Source: Defluviitalea phaphyphila
Lineage (GTDB): Bacteria; Bacillota; Clostridia; Lachnospirales; Defluviitaleaceae
Direction: 5' to 3'
DNA length: 37,700 nt
Assembly: GCF_001466305.1 (NCBI RefSeq)
Contig: NZ_JWID01000011.1
Coordinates: 57,784 to 95,483 of the forward strand
This document shows, piece after piece, positions 8,599-16,302 of this stretch; position 1 is the stretch's first letter; the number at the start of each line of letters is the position of its first letter. The translations under genes and the position numbers were made by a program. Below the pieces are notes generated by a model. That model did no database searches and was not told where the DNA came from. It was given only the letters and a program-made list of their open reading frames with translations.

Positions 8599-9234
8599 TT
8601 ATGAATTCAATATATTATCAATATGATTAATAACTTTTTTTAATATAACATTTCTTTTTTGATTTTTTTCAGCTAATTCTTTTAATTTTAATAATTTACT
8701 TTTTTGGCTATTTTTATTATATATATCTGCAAGCAAAATATAATTTTGACTTAAGTCAGAACCGATAGATATAGATTTTTCAAGTATTTGCACGGCTTCT
8801 TTAACTTTGCCTGCTTCATATAAATATTGTCCCCAGTTTAATAAAGCTCTTATAAGTCTTTGATAATTTTGCTCATAATTAATTAGTATTTCTAAATTAG
8901 CGGAACCATATTTATATTTTAAGTCAGTATTACTTATTCCGTTTAAATTAAGTAATGGTTTAGAAGAAAGAGTTATAGCTAATTGTTGCTGTTCATAAGC
9001 TTGTTTTAGTTTATTAGAAGTTAACTCTTCTTTTTTTAGCATAGGAAGGTCATGTAAAGATATTGAAATATAATCTAAATTTTCAAGAGTTTTTTTTCTA
9101 ACAAACATGGCTTCTCGTTCTTTTTTTAAGAAAGTTTCTCTTGAATTTTTTATTTCTTTTTCAGCTTTTCTAATTTTAATATTATAAAAAATAATAAAAA
9201 TAATAAATATACTAAGAAAAAAAGGAATATTCAT
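8599..9234 (-). CDS. Membrane-anchored TPR-like protein, function unknown
   Basis: A 211-residue protein with one N-terminal membrane helix (about 4-19) followed by a charged coiled-coil-like stretch. The C-terminal half is helical and resembles tetratricopeptide repeats (ALLNWGQYLYEAGKVKEAV at about 130-150, then NYILLADIYNKNSQKSK). It would sit on the membrane facing the cytoplasm. It is the first gene of a minus-strand pair with the glycosyltransferase, which suggests a scaffold or helper role in glycolipid synthesis; that is inference from adjacency. The ATG has AGGAAGAGG upstream. Confidence 0.65.
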   Translation of the reverse strand: MNIPFFLSIFIIFIIFYNIKIRKAEKEIKNSRETFLKKEREAMFVRKKTLENLDYISISLHDLPMLKKEELTSNKLKQAYEQQQLAITLSSKPLLNLNGISNTDLKYKYGSANLEILINYEQNYQRLIRALLNWGQYLYEAGKVKEAVQILEKSISIGSDLSQNYILLADIYNKNSQKSKLLKLKELAEKNQKRNVILKKVINHIDNILNS

Positions 9235-9382
9235 GGCAACCTCTTCCTAATTATTGATTTTCTAATTTATTATAGTCTATTTTTTCCATAAAGTCCATGA
9301 TAAAAATGTACTTTTTATTTTTATATTAGAATAACAAAAATTCTATTGATATGTTATAATAATTTGGTAAGGAGAGATTATT

Positions 9383-9781
9383 ATGCCTAAGCTTGATTTT
9401 TTATACTGGATTCCAGCTATAATTTGGATGTGTGTAATTTTTATTTTATCTTCAATGACTGGTAACGATTTACAGAGGACATTTCCTTTTTTCTCTGATT
9501 TTAATTGGGGACATTTTGTTGCATATTTTATTTTAGCAATTACATATTATATAGGATTATTTAAAAAAGTTAAAAAACCTAGGATATTTTATATAATAAT
9601 TTTATTATGTGTTTTATATGGAATTACTGATGAGGTGCATCAGTTTTTTGTCCCTACTAGAGTACCAGATATAAAAGATTTATTCTCTGATACAATAGGC
9701 TCAATTACTGCTAGTCTTTTTTTAGTAGTAATACACAAATTAAAGGAAAAAGAAGGAAATAATAGGAGTTATTATGAATAA
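9383..9781 (+). CDS. VanZ-like family membrane protein
   Basis: A 132-residue membrane protein with four hydrophobic segments. It has the VanZ-family hallmarks: a polar loop HFVAYFILA, then YGITDEVHQFFVPTRVPDIKD (family pattern DExHQ...R..D..D), then the last helix. Family members include teicoplanin-resistance VanZ, but most copies have no known role. A TATAAT at 9355-9360 may be its -10. Its last eight bases overlap the helicase start, so the two genes are coupled. There is no other van gene in the window, so it should not be read as glycopeptide resistance. Confidence 0.88.
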   Translation: MPKLDFLYWIPAIIWMCVIFILSSMTGNDLQRTFPFFSDFNWGHFVAYFILAITYYIGLFKKVKKPRIFYIIILLCVLYGITDEVHQFFVPTRVPDIKDLFSDTIGSITASLFLVVIHKLKEKEGNNRSYYE

Positions 9782-11969
9782 AGAAAAATTAGAAAAAGAA
9801 TTTATAGAAATTAGAGATCAAATTATAGAAGAAAATTATAAAAATTTAAATGAAAGTCAAAAAAAAGCTGTATTAACAGGAGAAGGACCTCAAATGATTA
9901 TAGCAGGTCCTGGTTCTGGAAAAACTCATGTTATTATGCATAGATTGCATTATCTTACAACTTATGGACCGGTTTATAATACAAAAAAAGTTCCTTTAAT
10001 TATAAATAGAAAAGATATAGATATTATAAAAGAAAATCCAGACCATCCTAGGGCTATAGAACTACTTAATTATTATAGAATTGATCCTAGGAATATTTTA
10101 GTTATAACTTTTACAAAAGCTGCAGCAGAAGAAATGAAGCTTAGATTTTATAATATGAAAAAGGGTGATTTTAAAGGAATTTCTTTTGGAACTTTTCATT
10201 CCGTATTTTTTAGAATTCTTAGGAGTGTATATAATTATTCTTTAGATAAAATTATTAATGAAGACGAAAAAAGATTAATTTTAAAAGAAATTGTAGAAAA
10301 ATTAGAAATAGAATATCATGACGAACAAGAATTCTTAAGTGACCTTCAAAATGAAATAGGAATTATAAAAAATGATTTAATAGATTTAGCCTATTATAAT
10401 TCTATGACTTTACCATCAGAAAAATTTAGAAAGGTAGTTTCATATTATGACAATTATAAATTAAATAATCAAAAAATTGATTTTGATGATATGCTTTATA
10501 ATTGTTATAAACTCCTTTGTAACAATAAGCACGTATTAAATTTTTGGAGAAACAAATATAAATATATTTTAATTGATGAGTTTCAAGATATAAATAAAGT
10601 TCAGTATGAAACTATAAAGCTTTTAAGTTTTCCAAAAAATAATCTATTTATAGTAGGAGATGATGATCAAAGTATATATAAGTTTAGGGGAGCAAGACCT
10701 GAATTTTTGCTTCATTTCCCTAAAGATTTTAATAATACTAGAAAAATTATTTTAGATGTAAATTATCGTTCTACTAAAAAAATTATTAGCATGAGTAATA
10801 GTCTTATTTCAAATAATAAAAACAGATATAAAAAGGAAATAAAGACTTTTAATGAAGAAGGAGAAGCCCCTTTTTTTATTGAATCTAAGGATATTGAAGA
10901 AGAATCACGTAATATTGTAAATTGGATAATTAATTGTAATAAAAAAGGGATTTCTTTTAAAGATATAGCTATTATATTTAGAACAAATATACAGGCTAGA
11001 GCACTAGTAGAAATTTTGATGGATTTAAATATTCCTTTTTGCCTTAGAGATGAAATACCAAATATATATGACCATTGGATAGCAAAAGATCTTATAGCTT
11101 ATATTAAACTTTCAAAAAACATGGGAGATAACAAAAGTCTTGAAAGAATTATAAATAAACCTAAAAGATATATAAGCAAAGGAACAATTTTTGAAGCTAA
11201 GAAAAAAGAAGGAATTTTATTAGATAATTTATACAAAATAAAAAATATAAAAACATGGCAAGTTGATAGATTAGAAGAACTTAAATTTCATTTAAAATAT
11301 ATATCAAAAAAAACTATACCAGAAGCTATTAAATATATTAGAAAAAATATAGGATATGATGAATATATTACAGAATATGCCCAATATAGAAATATAAGCA
11401 TGAAAGGATTAAAAGAAATTTTAGAAGAAATAGAAGAAGGAGCAAAAAATTATCATAGTTATGATAAATGGATTAATCATATTGAAGATGTAGGAAGAAA
11501 AATAAAAGAAGGAAAAATTAAAAAAAATAATAAATTAGATGCTGTAACCCTATCAACAATGCATGGAGCTAAAGGTTTAGAGTTTGAGGCTGTTTGTATA
11601 GCAGGAGTAGTAGAAGGAATTATTCCTCATAATAAGAGTAACTCTTTAGGTGAAATAGAAGAAGAAAGGCGATTATTTTATGTAGGAATCACAAGAGCTA
11701 AAAGGTATTTGCTAATTTCTATTTTAAAAAATAGATATGAAGAAAAAGTAGAACCTTCTAGATTTATAGAAGAAATGATTCCAAAGTCTTCTATAGAACT
11801 ATTTAAAGAAAATACTTATATACATCATAAAATATATGGAAATGGTATAATAAAAAATGTACAAGGAAATATTGCAACAATTAAATTTAAAAAAGGAATT
11901 TTTATTAAAAAAGTCGATTTAAAATATTGTATAGAGAAAAATATAATTTCCATTAAAGATTATAAATAA
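9774..11969 (+). CDS. UvrD/PcrA-family superfamily 1 DNA helicase
   Basis: A 731-residue 3'-5' DNA helicase/translocase of the Rep/UvrD/PcrA family, acting in repair and in removal of proteins or recombination intermediates. The motifs appear in order: Q-motif LNESQKKAV, Walker A AGPGSGKT (about 44-51), motif Ia VITFTKAAAEEM, Walker B LIDEFQDIN, DDDQSIYKFRGA, NYRST, LSTMHGAKGLEF and LFYVGITRAKRYL. About 35 extra residues sit between Walker A and motif Ia relative to PcrA. The C-terminus (HHKIYGNGIIKNVQGNIATI) looks like PcrA's RNA-polymerase-binding tudor-like fold. It overlaps the VanZ-like gene by eight bases. It may be pcrA itself or a clostridial paralogue. Confidence 0.9.
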   Translation: MNKEKLEKEFIEIRDQIIEENYKNLNESQKKAVLTGEGPQMIIAGPGSGKTHVIMHRLHYLTTYGPVYNTKKVPLIINRKDIDIIKENPDHPRAIELLNYYRIDPRNILVITFTKAAAEEMKLRFYNMKKGDFKGISFGTFHSVFFRILRSVYNYSLDKIINEDEKRLILKEIVEKLEIEYHDEQEFLSDLQNEIGIIKNDLIDLAYYNSMTLPSEKFRKVVSYYDNYKLNNQKIDFDDMLYNCYKLLCNNKHVLNFWRNKYKYILIDEFQDINKVQYETIKLLSFPKNNLFIVGDDDQSIYKFRGARPEFLLHFPKDFNNTRKIILDVNYRSTKKIISMSNSLISNNKNRYKKEIKTFNEEGEAPFFIESKDIEEESRNIVNWIINCNKKGISFKDIAIIFRTNIQARALVEILMDLNIPFCLRDEIPNIYDHWIAKDLIAYIKLSKNMGDNKSLERIINKPKRYISKGTIFEAKKKEGILLDNLYKIKNIKTWQVDRLEELKFHLKYISKKTIPEAIKYIRKNIGYDEYITEYAQYRNISMKGLKEILEEIEEGAKNYHSYDKWINHIEDVGRKIKEGKIKKNNKLDAVTLSTMHGAKGLEFEAVCIAGVVEGIIPHNKSNSLGEIEEERRLFYVGITRAKRYLLISILKNRYEEKVEPSRFIEEMIPKSSIELFKENTYIHHKIYGNGIIKNVQGNIATIKFKKGIFIKKVDLKYCIEKNIISIKDYK

Positions 11970-12019
11970 AAATTTATAGTTAAGTAGAGGTAAAGATATT
12001 TAATATAAGGAGGGAATTT

Positions 12020-12136
12020 ATGTTTATCAAAAGAAGATATAAAAAATTCCAAAAAAAAGTAGTTAGTATTTTAGCGTTACTTCTTATAATAGCTCTTATT
12101 TTGACTGCGTTACTTCCTATATTTACTAATTTATAA
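12020..12136 (+). CDS. 38-residue single-helix membrane protein
   Basis: A short gene with an excellent AAGGAGGG ribosome-binding site six bases before its ATG. It encodes a basic N-terminus (MFIKRRYKKFQKK) and one hydrophobic helix (about residues 14-33) ending LLPIFTNL. The layout, basic head plus one helix plus a very short tail, resembles the small Firmicutes membrane peptides of the Prli42/DUF4044 kind, but I cannot assign it. It lies 50 bases behind the helicase gene and may be co-transcribed. Confidence 0.6.
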   Translation: MFIKRRYKKFQKKVVSILALLLIIALILTALLPIFTNL

Positions 12137-12222
12137 AAAGAAAAATTCCTTTGCTATAATAAATAAACAAAAAAATAAAATAATACGTATATATAATAAA
12201 TCATAAAAAGGAGATTTACAAA

Positions 12223-13161
12223 ATGAATGAAGAAAAAATGATGATATTAAAAATGTTAGAGCAAGGGAAAATTACATCGACAGAAGCTGCTAAATTATTA
12301 GAAGCTTTAAAAGAGAGTAAAGGTACTAATTCTTTTTCTCATGATTTAAGTAAAAAGGTTGAAGTTTTTTCAAAAGATTTAGAACCTAAAATAAAAAAAG
12401 TAACTAAAACGTTATTAGGTAAGACAGCTGATATAGCAGATAAAATATCAAAATCTTTAAATCAATCTTTAGGTAATCAAGAGAAGAAAATAGAATTGAA
12501 AGTTAGTTATAATGAAAATATTGAACTCAGATTAAAAGGTAAAAATGGCAAAATCTACATAAAAGGATATAATGGAGATAAAATTACAGCTAATATAAAA
12601 TATAATTGTAAATCTGAAAAAGATATTTTAGAGTTAATTGAAGTGGGAAGTGTCGTTTATCTTAATTATGATGAAAAATATTTTGACAAAATTGAAATAG
12701 AAGCATTTATTCCAGAAAAAGTTTTTAAAAAAATTTATATAGAAACTACTAATAATGATATATATGTAGATGGATTAGAAAGTAAAGAAGCCTATATTTA
12801 CACTTATAATGGAATAATTGAAACAAAACAATGCAATATCGAAAAAATGGAACTTATTACCTCTAATTCTGAAATAATTTTAGATGCTTCTAAAACAGAA
12901 TTAAATAGTTATAATTTTTATGAATGGAGAGCAGAAACTTCTAATGGGGGAATAAAGGTACGTACTATAAATTCTTACAACATAGGATATGATATAGAAG
13001 CCAGTACAGTTTTAAATGGCATACAAGTAAATTTATCAAATATAGATTATAAGGAAAATAAAAAAAATTATATAAAAGGAATTTCTAGTAATTATTCTAT
13101 AGCTTCTAAAAAGATAAAATTAAATTTACAAACGACCAATGCTCCTATAATCATTAGTTAA
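12223..13161 (+). CDS. DUF4097-type beta-strand repeat protein with N-terminal SHOCT-like domain
   Basis: A 312-residue protein. The first 32 residues (EKMMILKMLEQGKITSTEAAKLLEAL) form the short helical SHOCT-like/YvlB N-terminal domain. An amphipathic linker follows, and from about 90 onward there are regular beta strands of the DUF4097 adhesin-like type (phrases such as YIKGYNGDKI, YVDGLESKEAYIYTYNG). There is no signal peptide or membrane helix. Bacillus YvlB-type proteins of this layout are linked to envelope stress (Lia/Psp systems), and a PspA gene lies further along, but they are not adjacent here. The ATG has AAAGGAG upstream. A perfect hairpin terminator follows immediately. Confidence 0.8.
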   Translation: MNEEKMMILKMLEQGKITSTEAAKLLEALKESKGTNSFSHDLSKKVEVFSKDLEPKIKKVTKTLLGKTADIADKISKSLNQSLGNQEKKIELKVSYNENIELRLKGKNGKIYIKGYNGDKITANIKYNCKSEKDILELIEVGSVVYLNYDEKYFDKIEIEAFIPEKVFKKIYIETTNNDIYVDGLESKEAYIYTYNGIIETKQCNIEKMELITSNSEIILDASKTELNSYNFYEWRAETSNGGIKVRTINSYNIGYDIEASTVLNGIQVNLSNIDYKENKKNYIKGISSNYSIASKKIKLNLQTTNAPIIIS

Positions 13162-13188
13162 AGCTTCTTTTGTAAAGAAGCTTTTTAA
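13161..13188 (+). terminator. Terminator after the DUF4097-type gene
   Basis: AAGCTTCTTT (13161-13170) pairs perfectly with AAAGAAGCTT (13174-13183) around a TGT loop, followed by TTT. The hairpin begins at the stop codon. Confidence 0.85.
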
Positions 13189-13252
13189 TTATATCATTTA
13201 TAGTTAATAATATGATATAATTAATTAACATAAATATAGTAGGAGGATATAT

Positions 13253-13810
13253 ATGATAAAAAAACTTAGGATTATTTTTATAATTTTAATCTTTTTTATA
13301 AGTTCCATAAATATTACTTTGGCTGCTACAGATGCACAAATACAAGCAGGAAACAAACTTAGAATTTTAAAGATATTAACAGGATATGAAGATGGTTCTT
13401 TAAGATTAGATAATAATATAAGTAGGGCAGAAATAGCAACTATTTTAATTCGAATTTTAGGATACGAAGATACTGTTATTGTAGGATTAGAAGAATATAC
13501 TTTTAATGATGTAAAAGAAAATCATTGGGCATATGAAAACATAAAAAAAGCGGCTAAATTAGGATTAATTGCAGGATATCCAGATGGTAGTTTTAAACCT
13601 AATGAGTCTATAACTTATGCAGAAATTATTGCAATGATGATAAGACTTACAAAACAAGATAAAGATTTAGAAGGGGAATGGCCTTATAATTATATTAATA
13701 AGGGAATAGAATTAGGGATTATTAAAGAGGGGAATGAAGACTTTAATAAAAAAGTTACTAGAGGAGAAGTATCTGAAATTTTATGGAATACCTTGATTTT
13801 GAAATTATAA
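13253..13810 (+). CDS. Secreted S-layer homology (SLH) domain protein
   Basis: A 185-residue exported protein. A signal peptide (about 1-24, cleaved near TLAATDA) is followed by three SLH-type repeats and nothing else. The first repeat contains GYEDGSLRLDNNISRAEIA. The second has FNDVKENHWAYENIKKAA and GYPDGSFKPNESITYAEI. The third has WPYNYINKGIELGII and VTRGEVSEIL. SLH triplets bind pyruvylated secondary cell-wall polymers, so it should coat the cell surface. AGGAGG precedes the ATG, and terminators flank it on both sides, so it is its own unit. The first repeat is degenerate at its start. Confidence 0.88.
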   Translation: MIKKLRIIFIILIFFISSINITLAATDAQIQAGNKLRILKILTGYEDGSLRLDNNISRAEIATILIRILGYEDTVIVGLEEYTFNDVKENHWAYENIKKAAKLGLIAGYPDGSFKPNESITYAEIIAMMIRLTKQDKDLEGEWPYNYINKGIELGIIKEGNEDFNKKVTRGEVSEILWNTLILKL

Positions 13811-13813
13811 AAT

Positions 13814-13840
13814 AAAAAAGTAGCTTTTGCTACTTTTTTT
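13814..13840 (+). terminator. Terminator after the SLH protein gene
   Basis: AAAAAAGTAGC (13814-13824) pairs with GCTACTTTTTT around a TTTT loop, ending in a T-run. Confidence 0.88.
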
Positions 13841-13884
13841 ATTTTGAATATTAAGATAAGTAATAATATAAATTGTTTGAATGA

Positions 13885-13913
13885 TTGTAAAACAAAGAAA
13901 TATAATATATAAT
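13885..13913 (+). promoter_or_regulatory. Candidate sigma-A promoter of the DUF2225 gene
   Basis: TTGTAA (13885-13890) and TATAAT (13908-13913) are separated by 17 bases, leaving a leader of about 110 bases before the ATG at 14028. I see no riboswitch or other structure in that AT-rich leader. Confidence 0.45.
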
Positions 13914-14027
13914 TATTAATTGAGGAAATTTTATTGATAAGATATAATTTTTAAATAATATATTTTATAAATTATTATTTAAAAATATTAAGACAATATA
14001 AATACTTGCATCGGAGAGTGAATATTC

Positions 14028-14708
14028 ATGAATTTAGAAGAATATTTATATGAAAAAAATGTGGAATGTCCTGTATGTGGAAATAAGTTTAAAGCGATTG
14101 AGGTAAAACAAAAAGCTTATGTTGTAGATTATAGGGATTCTGATTTTTGTGTGCATTATAAAAATATAAATCCTCTACTTTATGATGTTTGGATTTGTCA
14201 ATTATGTGGATATGCTTCATTAAAAAGAACTTTTTCTGATATGTCATTTAAAAGAGCGGAATTGATTAAAAAATATATTACTACTAAATGGGTTGCAAAG
14301 GAAAGTGAAAAAGTTATAGATTATGAAAGTGCTATAAAACGATTTAAATTGGCTTTAATAAGTGCTCAAATTAGTAAAGCAAAGGCAAGTGAGATTGCTT
14401 CTATATGTTTAAAAATTGCTTGGATATATCGTTTTATGGATAATGTAGAGAATGAAAAACAATTTTTACAATATGCTATAGATAAATATACTGAGGCTTA
14501 TTTACAAGAAAGTTTTCCTGTAGAAAATTTGGATAAAACAACAGCTGAATATCTTATTGGTGAATTAAATAGAAGAGTTGGTAATCTTGAAGAAGCAGTT
14601 ACATGGTTTAATAAAGTTATGTCTGATAGAACTGCTTCTGAAAGAATTATGAAATTATGTAGAGAACAATGGAATATAGTAAGAGAAAAATTAAAAATAA
14701 ATGAATAA
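14028..14708 (+). CDS. DUF2225 zinc-ribbon/TPR protein
   Basis: A 226-residue cytosolic protein matching the DUF2225 family of Firmicutes. Two cysteine pairs, CPVCG near residues 15-19 and CQLCG near 57-61, form a split zinc ribbon. The C-terminal two-thirds is helical with TPR-like phrases (AIKRFKLALISAQIS, EIASICLKIAWIYRFMDN, GNLEEAVTWFNKVM). The family's function is not established. The ATG lies behind GGAGAGTG. It is alone between two promoter regions. Confidence 0.85.
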   Translation: MNLEEYLYEKNVECPVCGNKFKAIEVKQKAYVVDYRDSDFCVHYKNINPLLYDVWICQLCGYASLKRTFSDMSFKRAELIKKYITTKWVAKESEKVIDYESAIKRFKLALISAQISKAKASEIASICLKIAWIYRFMDNVENEKQFLQYAIDKYTEAYLQESFPVENLDKTTAEYLIGELNRRVGNLEEAVTWFNKVMSDRTASERIMKLCREQWNIVREKLKINE

Positions 14709-14716
14709 AAAATAAA

Positions 14717-14744
14717 TTGAATTTTTTTTTATATATAGTATAAT
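14717..14744 (+). promoter_or_regulatory. Candidate sigma-A promoter of the AIR-synthase-like/Lrp/aminotransferase operon
   Basis: TTGAAT (14717-14722) and TATAAT (14739-14744) are separated by 16 bases. About 70 bases of leader follow, in which CCTCT (14769-14773) is complementary to the AGAGG of the ribosome-binding site; the pairing is short and only suggestive. Confidence 0.55.
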
Positions 14745-14819
14745 GTAATAATCTAAAAAGATGGAAGCCCTCTATTTCTAAAGTTGTAGTAATTTATATT
14801 GAGAGGAGCTAAATATAAA

Positions 14820-15860
14820 ATGAAAATTGGGAAAGTACCGTCTTCTATATTAAATCAATTAGTATTTGAAAATATAAAAAATAAAAGAAATGAAATTATA
14901 CTTAGGGCAGGTATAGGGGAAGATTGTTCTGCTATAGATTTACAAAATGATGAAATTTTTCTTACTTCTACTGACCCTATTACAGGAGCTTCAGAAGATA
15001 TAGGATATTTAGGGGTTCATATTTCTTGTAATGATATTGCGTCTAGTGGAGGAGAACCTATAGGAGTTTTATTAACTATACTTCTTCCAGAAGATTCTTT
15101 AAAAGAGCAGCTTAATAAAATAATGAAGGAAGCAGAAAGGGCAGCTAAAGAAGTTAATATAGAAATAATAGGTGGACATACAGAAATAACAGATGCTGTT
15201 AATCGTCCAGTTATTTCTACGACAGCCATTGGGAAAGTAAAACGAGAAAAATTAATATCAACAAATAATGCTAAATTAGGACAAGATATTATTATGACAA
15301 AATGGGCAGGATTAGAAGGAACTACTATTTTAGCAAAAGATTTTGAAAAAGAACTTTCTAAAAAATTTTCTAAAGAATTTTTAAATAGAGCTAAAAATTT
15401 TAGCAATTTTTTGTCTGTAGTTCCTGAAGGAATAATAGCAAGAGAACATGGAGCTACATCCATGCATGATGTTACAGAGGGAGGCATCTTAGGAGCAATT
15501 TGGGAAATTGCTGAAGCATCAGGAGTAGGAGTAGAATTGTATTTAGATAAAGTTCCTGTTAAAAAAGAGACGGTAGAAATATGTAAGTATTTTGATATTT
15601 CTCCTTATAAATTAATTTCTAGTGGATCTATGATAATTTCTTCTTATGAAGGAGAAAAACTTGTAAATAAACTTAAAGATAATAATATCGAAGCGGAAAT
15701 CATAGGAAAGATTACAGAAAAAGATAGAATTTGTATACAAAATGGGACATTTACTTCATTAAAACAGCCTGATGTAGATGATTTGTATAAAGCTATTAAA
15801 AATAAAAGGAGGATTTCTTATGAGGGAAGAGATATTGGAGATTTTAGAAAAAAACAGTAA
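14820..15860 (+). CDS. AIR synthase-related protein (HypE/PurM-like fold)
   Basis: A 346-residue protein of the PurM/SelD/HypE ATP-binding superfamily. Characteristic features are GIGEDCSAIDL near the N-terminus, the phosphate-loop-like stretch LGVHISCNDIASSGGEP, the GGHTEIT motif, and the C-terminal MHDVTEGGILGAIWEIAEASG. It lacks the C-terminal PxxC tail of true HypE, so hydrogenase maturation is unlikely. The ATG at 14820 follows GAGAGGAG; a TTG at 14799 overlaps that site and is less likely. It overlaps the Lrp gene by 41 bases. The reaction is unknown; linkage to Lrp and an aminotransferase suggests amino-acid metabolism. Confidence 0.82.
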   Translation: MKIGKVPSSILNQLVFENIKNKRNEIILRAGIGEDCSAIDLQNDEIFLTSTDPITGASEDIGYLGVHISCNDIASSGGEPIGVLLTILLPEDSLKEQLNKIMKEAERAAKEVNIEIIGGHTEITDAVNRPVISTTAIGKVKREKLISTNNAKLGQDIIMTKWAGLEGTTILAKDFEKELSKKFSKEFLNRAKNFSNFLSVVPEGIIAREHGATSMHDVTEGGILGAIWEIAEASGVGVELYLDKVPVKKETVEICKYFDISPYKLISSGSMIISSYEGEKLVNKLKDNNIEAEIIGKITEKDRICIQNGTFTSLKQPDVDDLYKAIKNKRRISYEGRDIGDFRKKQ

Positions 15861-16302
15861 ATTAAATGCTGAAGATATAGCTATTATGTTAAACATTCCT
15901 AAAGAAGAAGTTGAAAAAGAAATAGAACAAATGGAAAAAGAGCAAATTATTTGTGGATATAATACATTAATTAATTGGGAAAAAACTAATAAAGATTTAG
16001 TTACAGCTTTAATTGAGGTTAAGGTAACTCCTCAAAGGGGAGAAGGTTTTGATAAAATTGCAGAAAGAATTTACAGATTTGATGAAGTGAAAGCTGTTTA
16101 TTTAATGTCGGGAGGATTTGATTTAACCGTTATAATAGAAGGTAAAACTATGAAAGAAGTAGCTTTATTTGTTGCACAAAAATTAGCTCCTTTAGAAGCT
16201 GTATTAAGTACAGCAACTCATTTTGTTCTAAAAAAATACAAAGATCATGGAATTAGTTTTGAATTGTCTGATAAAGATGAAAGGATGGTTATCTCCCCAT
16301 GA
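15820..16302 (+). CDS. Lrp/AsnC-family transcriptional regulator
   Basis: A 160-residue regulator. An N-terminal winged HTH (about 1-55: EEILEILEKNSKLNAEDIA...IPKEEVEKEIEQME, then IICGYNTLINW) is followed by a RAM effector domain with the typical VTALIEVKVTP and AVYLMSGGFDLTVIIEG. Such proteins sense amino acids and form octamers. The ATG at 15820 has AAAGGAGG seven bases upstream, inside the preceding gene. Its stop overlaps the next ATG (ATGA), so it is coupled to the aminotransferase. The likely target is its own operon, by inference from linkage. Confidence 0.9.
   Translation: MREEILEILEKNSKLNAEDIAIMLNIPKEEVEKEIEQMEKEQIICGYNTLINWEKTNKDLVTALIEVKVTPQRGEGFDKIAERIYRFDEVKAVYLMSGGFDLTVIIEGKTMKEVALFVAQKLAPLEAVLSTATHFVLKKYKDHGISFELSDKDERMVISP

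Noticed and set aside
9383-9781. Glycopeptide resistance because of a VanZ-like protein
   Set aside because: There is no vanA/vanH/vanX or regulator nearby. VanZ-like proteins are widespread without resistance.
14745-14819. Possible riboswitch or T-box in the leader of the AIR-synthase/Lrp/aminotransferase operon
   Set aside because: The leader is only about 70 bases, has no T-box sequence or terminator hairpin, and only a five-base complement to the ribosome-binding site.
15017-15487. A 156-residue open frame on the minus strand inside the AIR-synthase-like gene
   Set aside because: It is antisense to conserved PurM-fold motifs and looks like no protein family; it is low in charged residues, as complements of such genes are.
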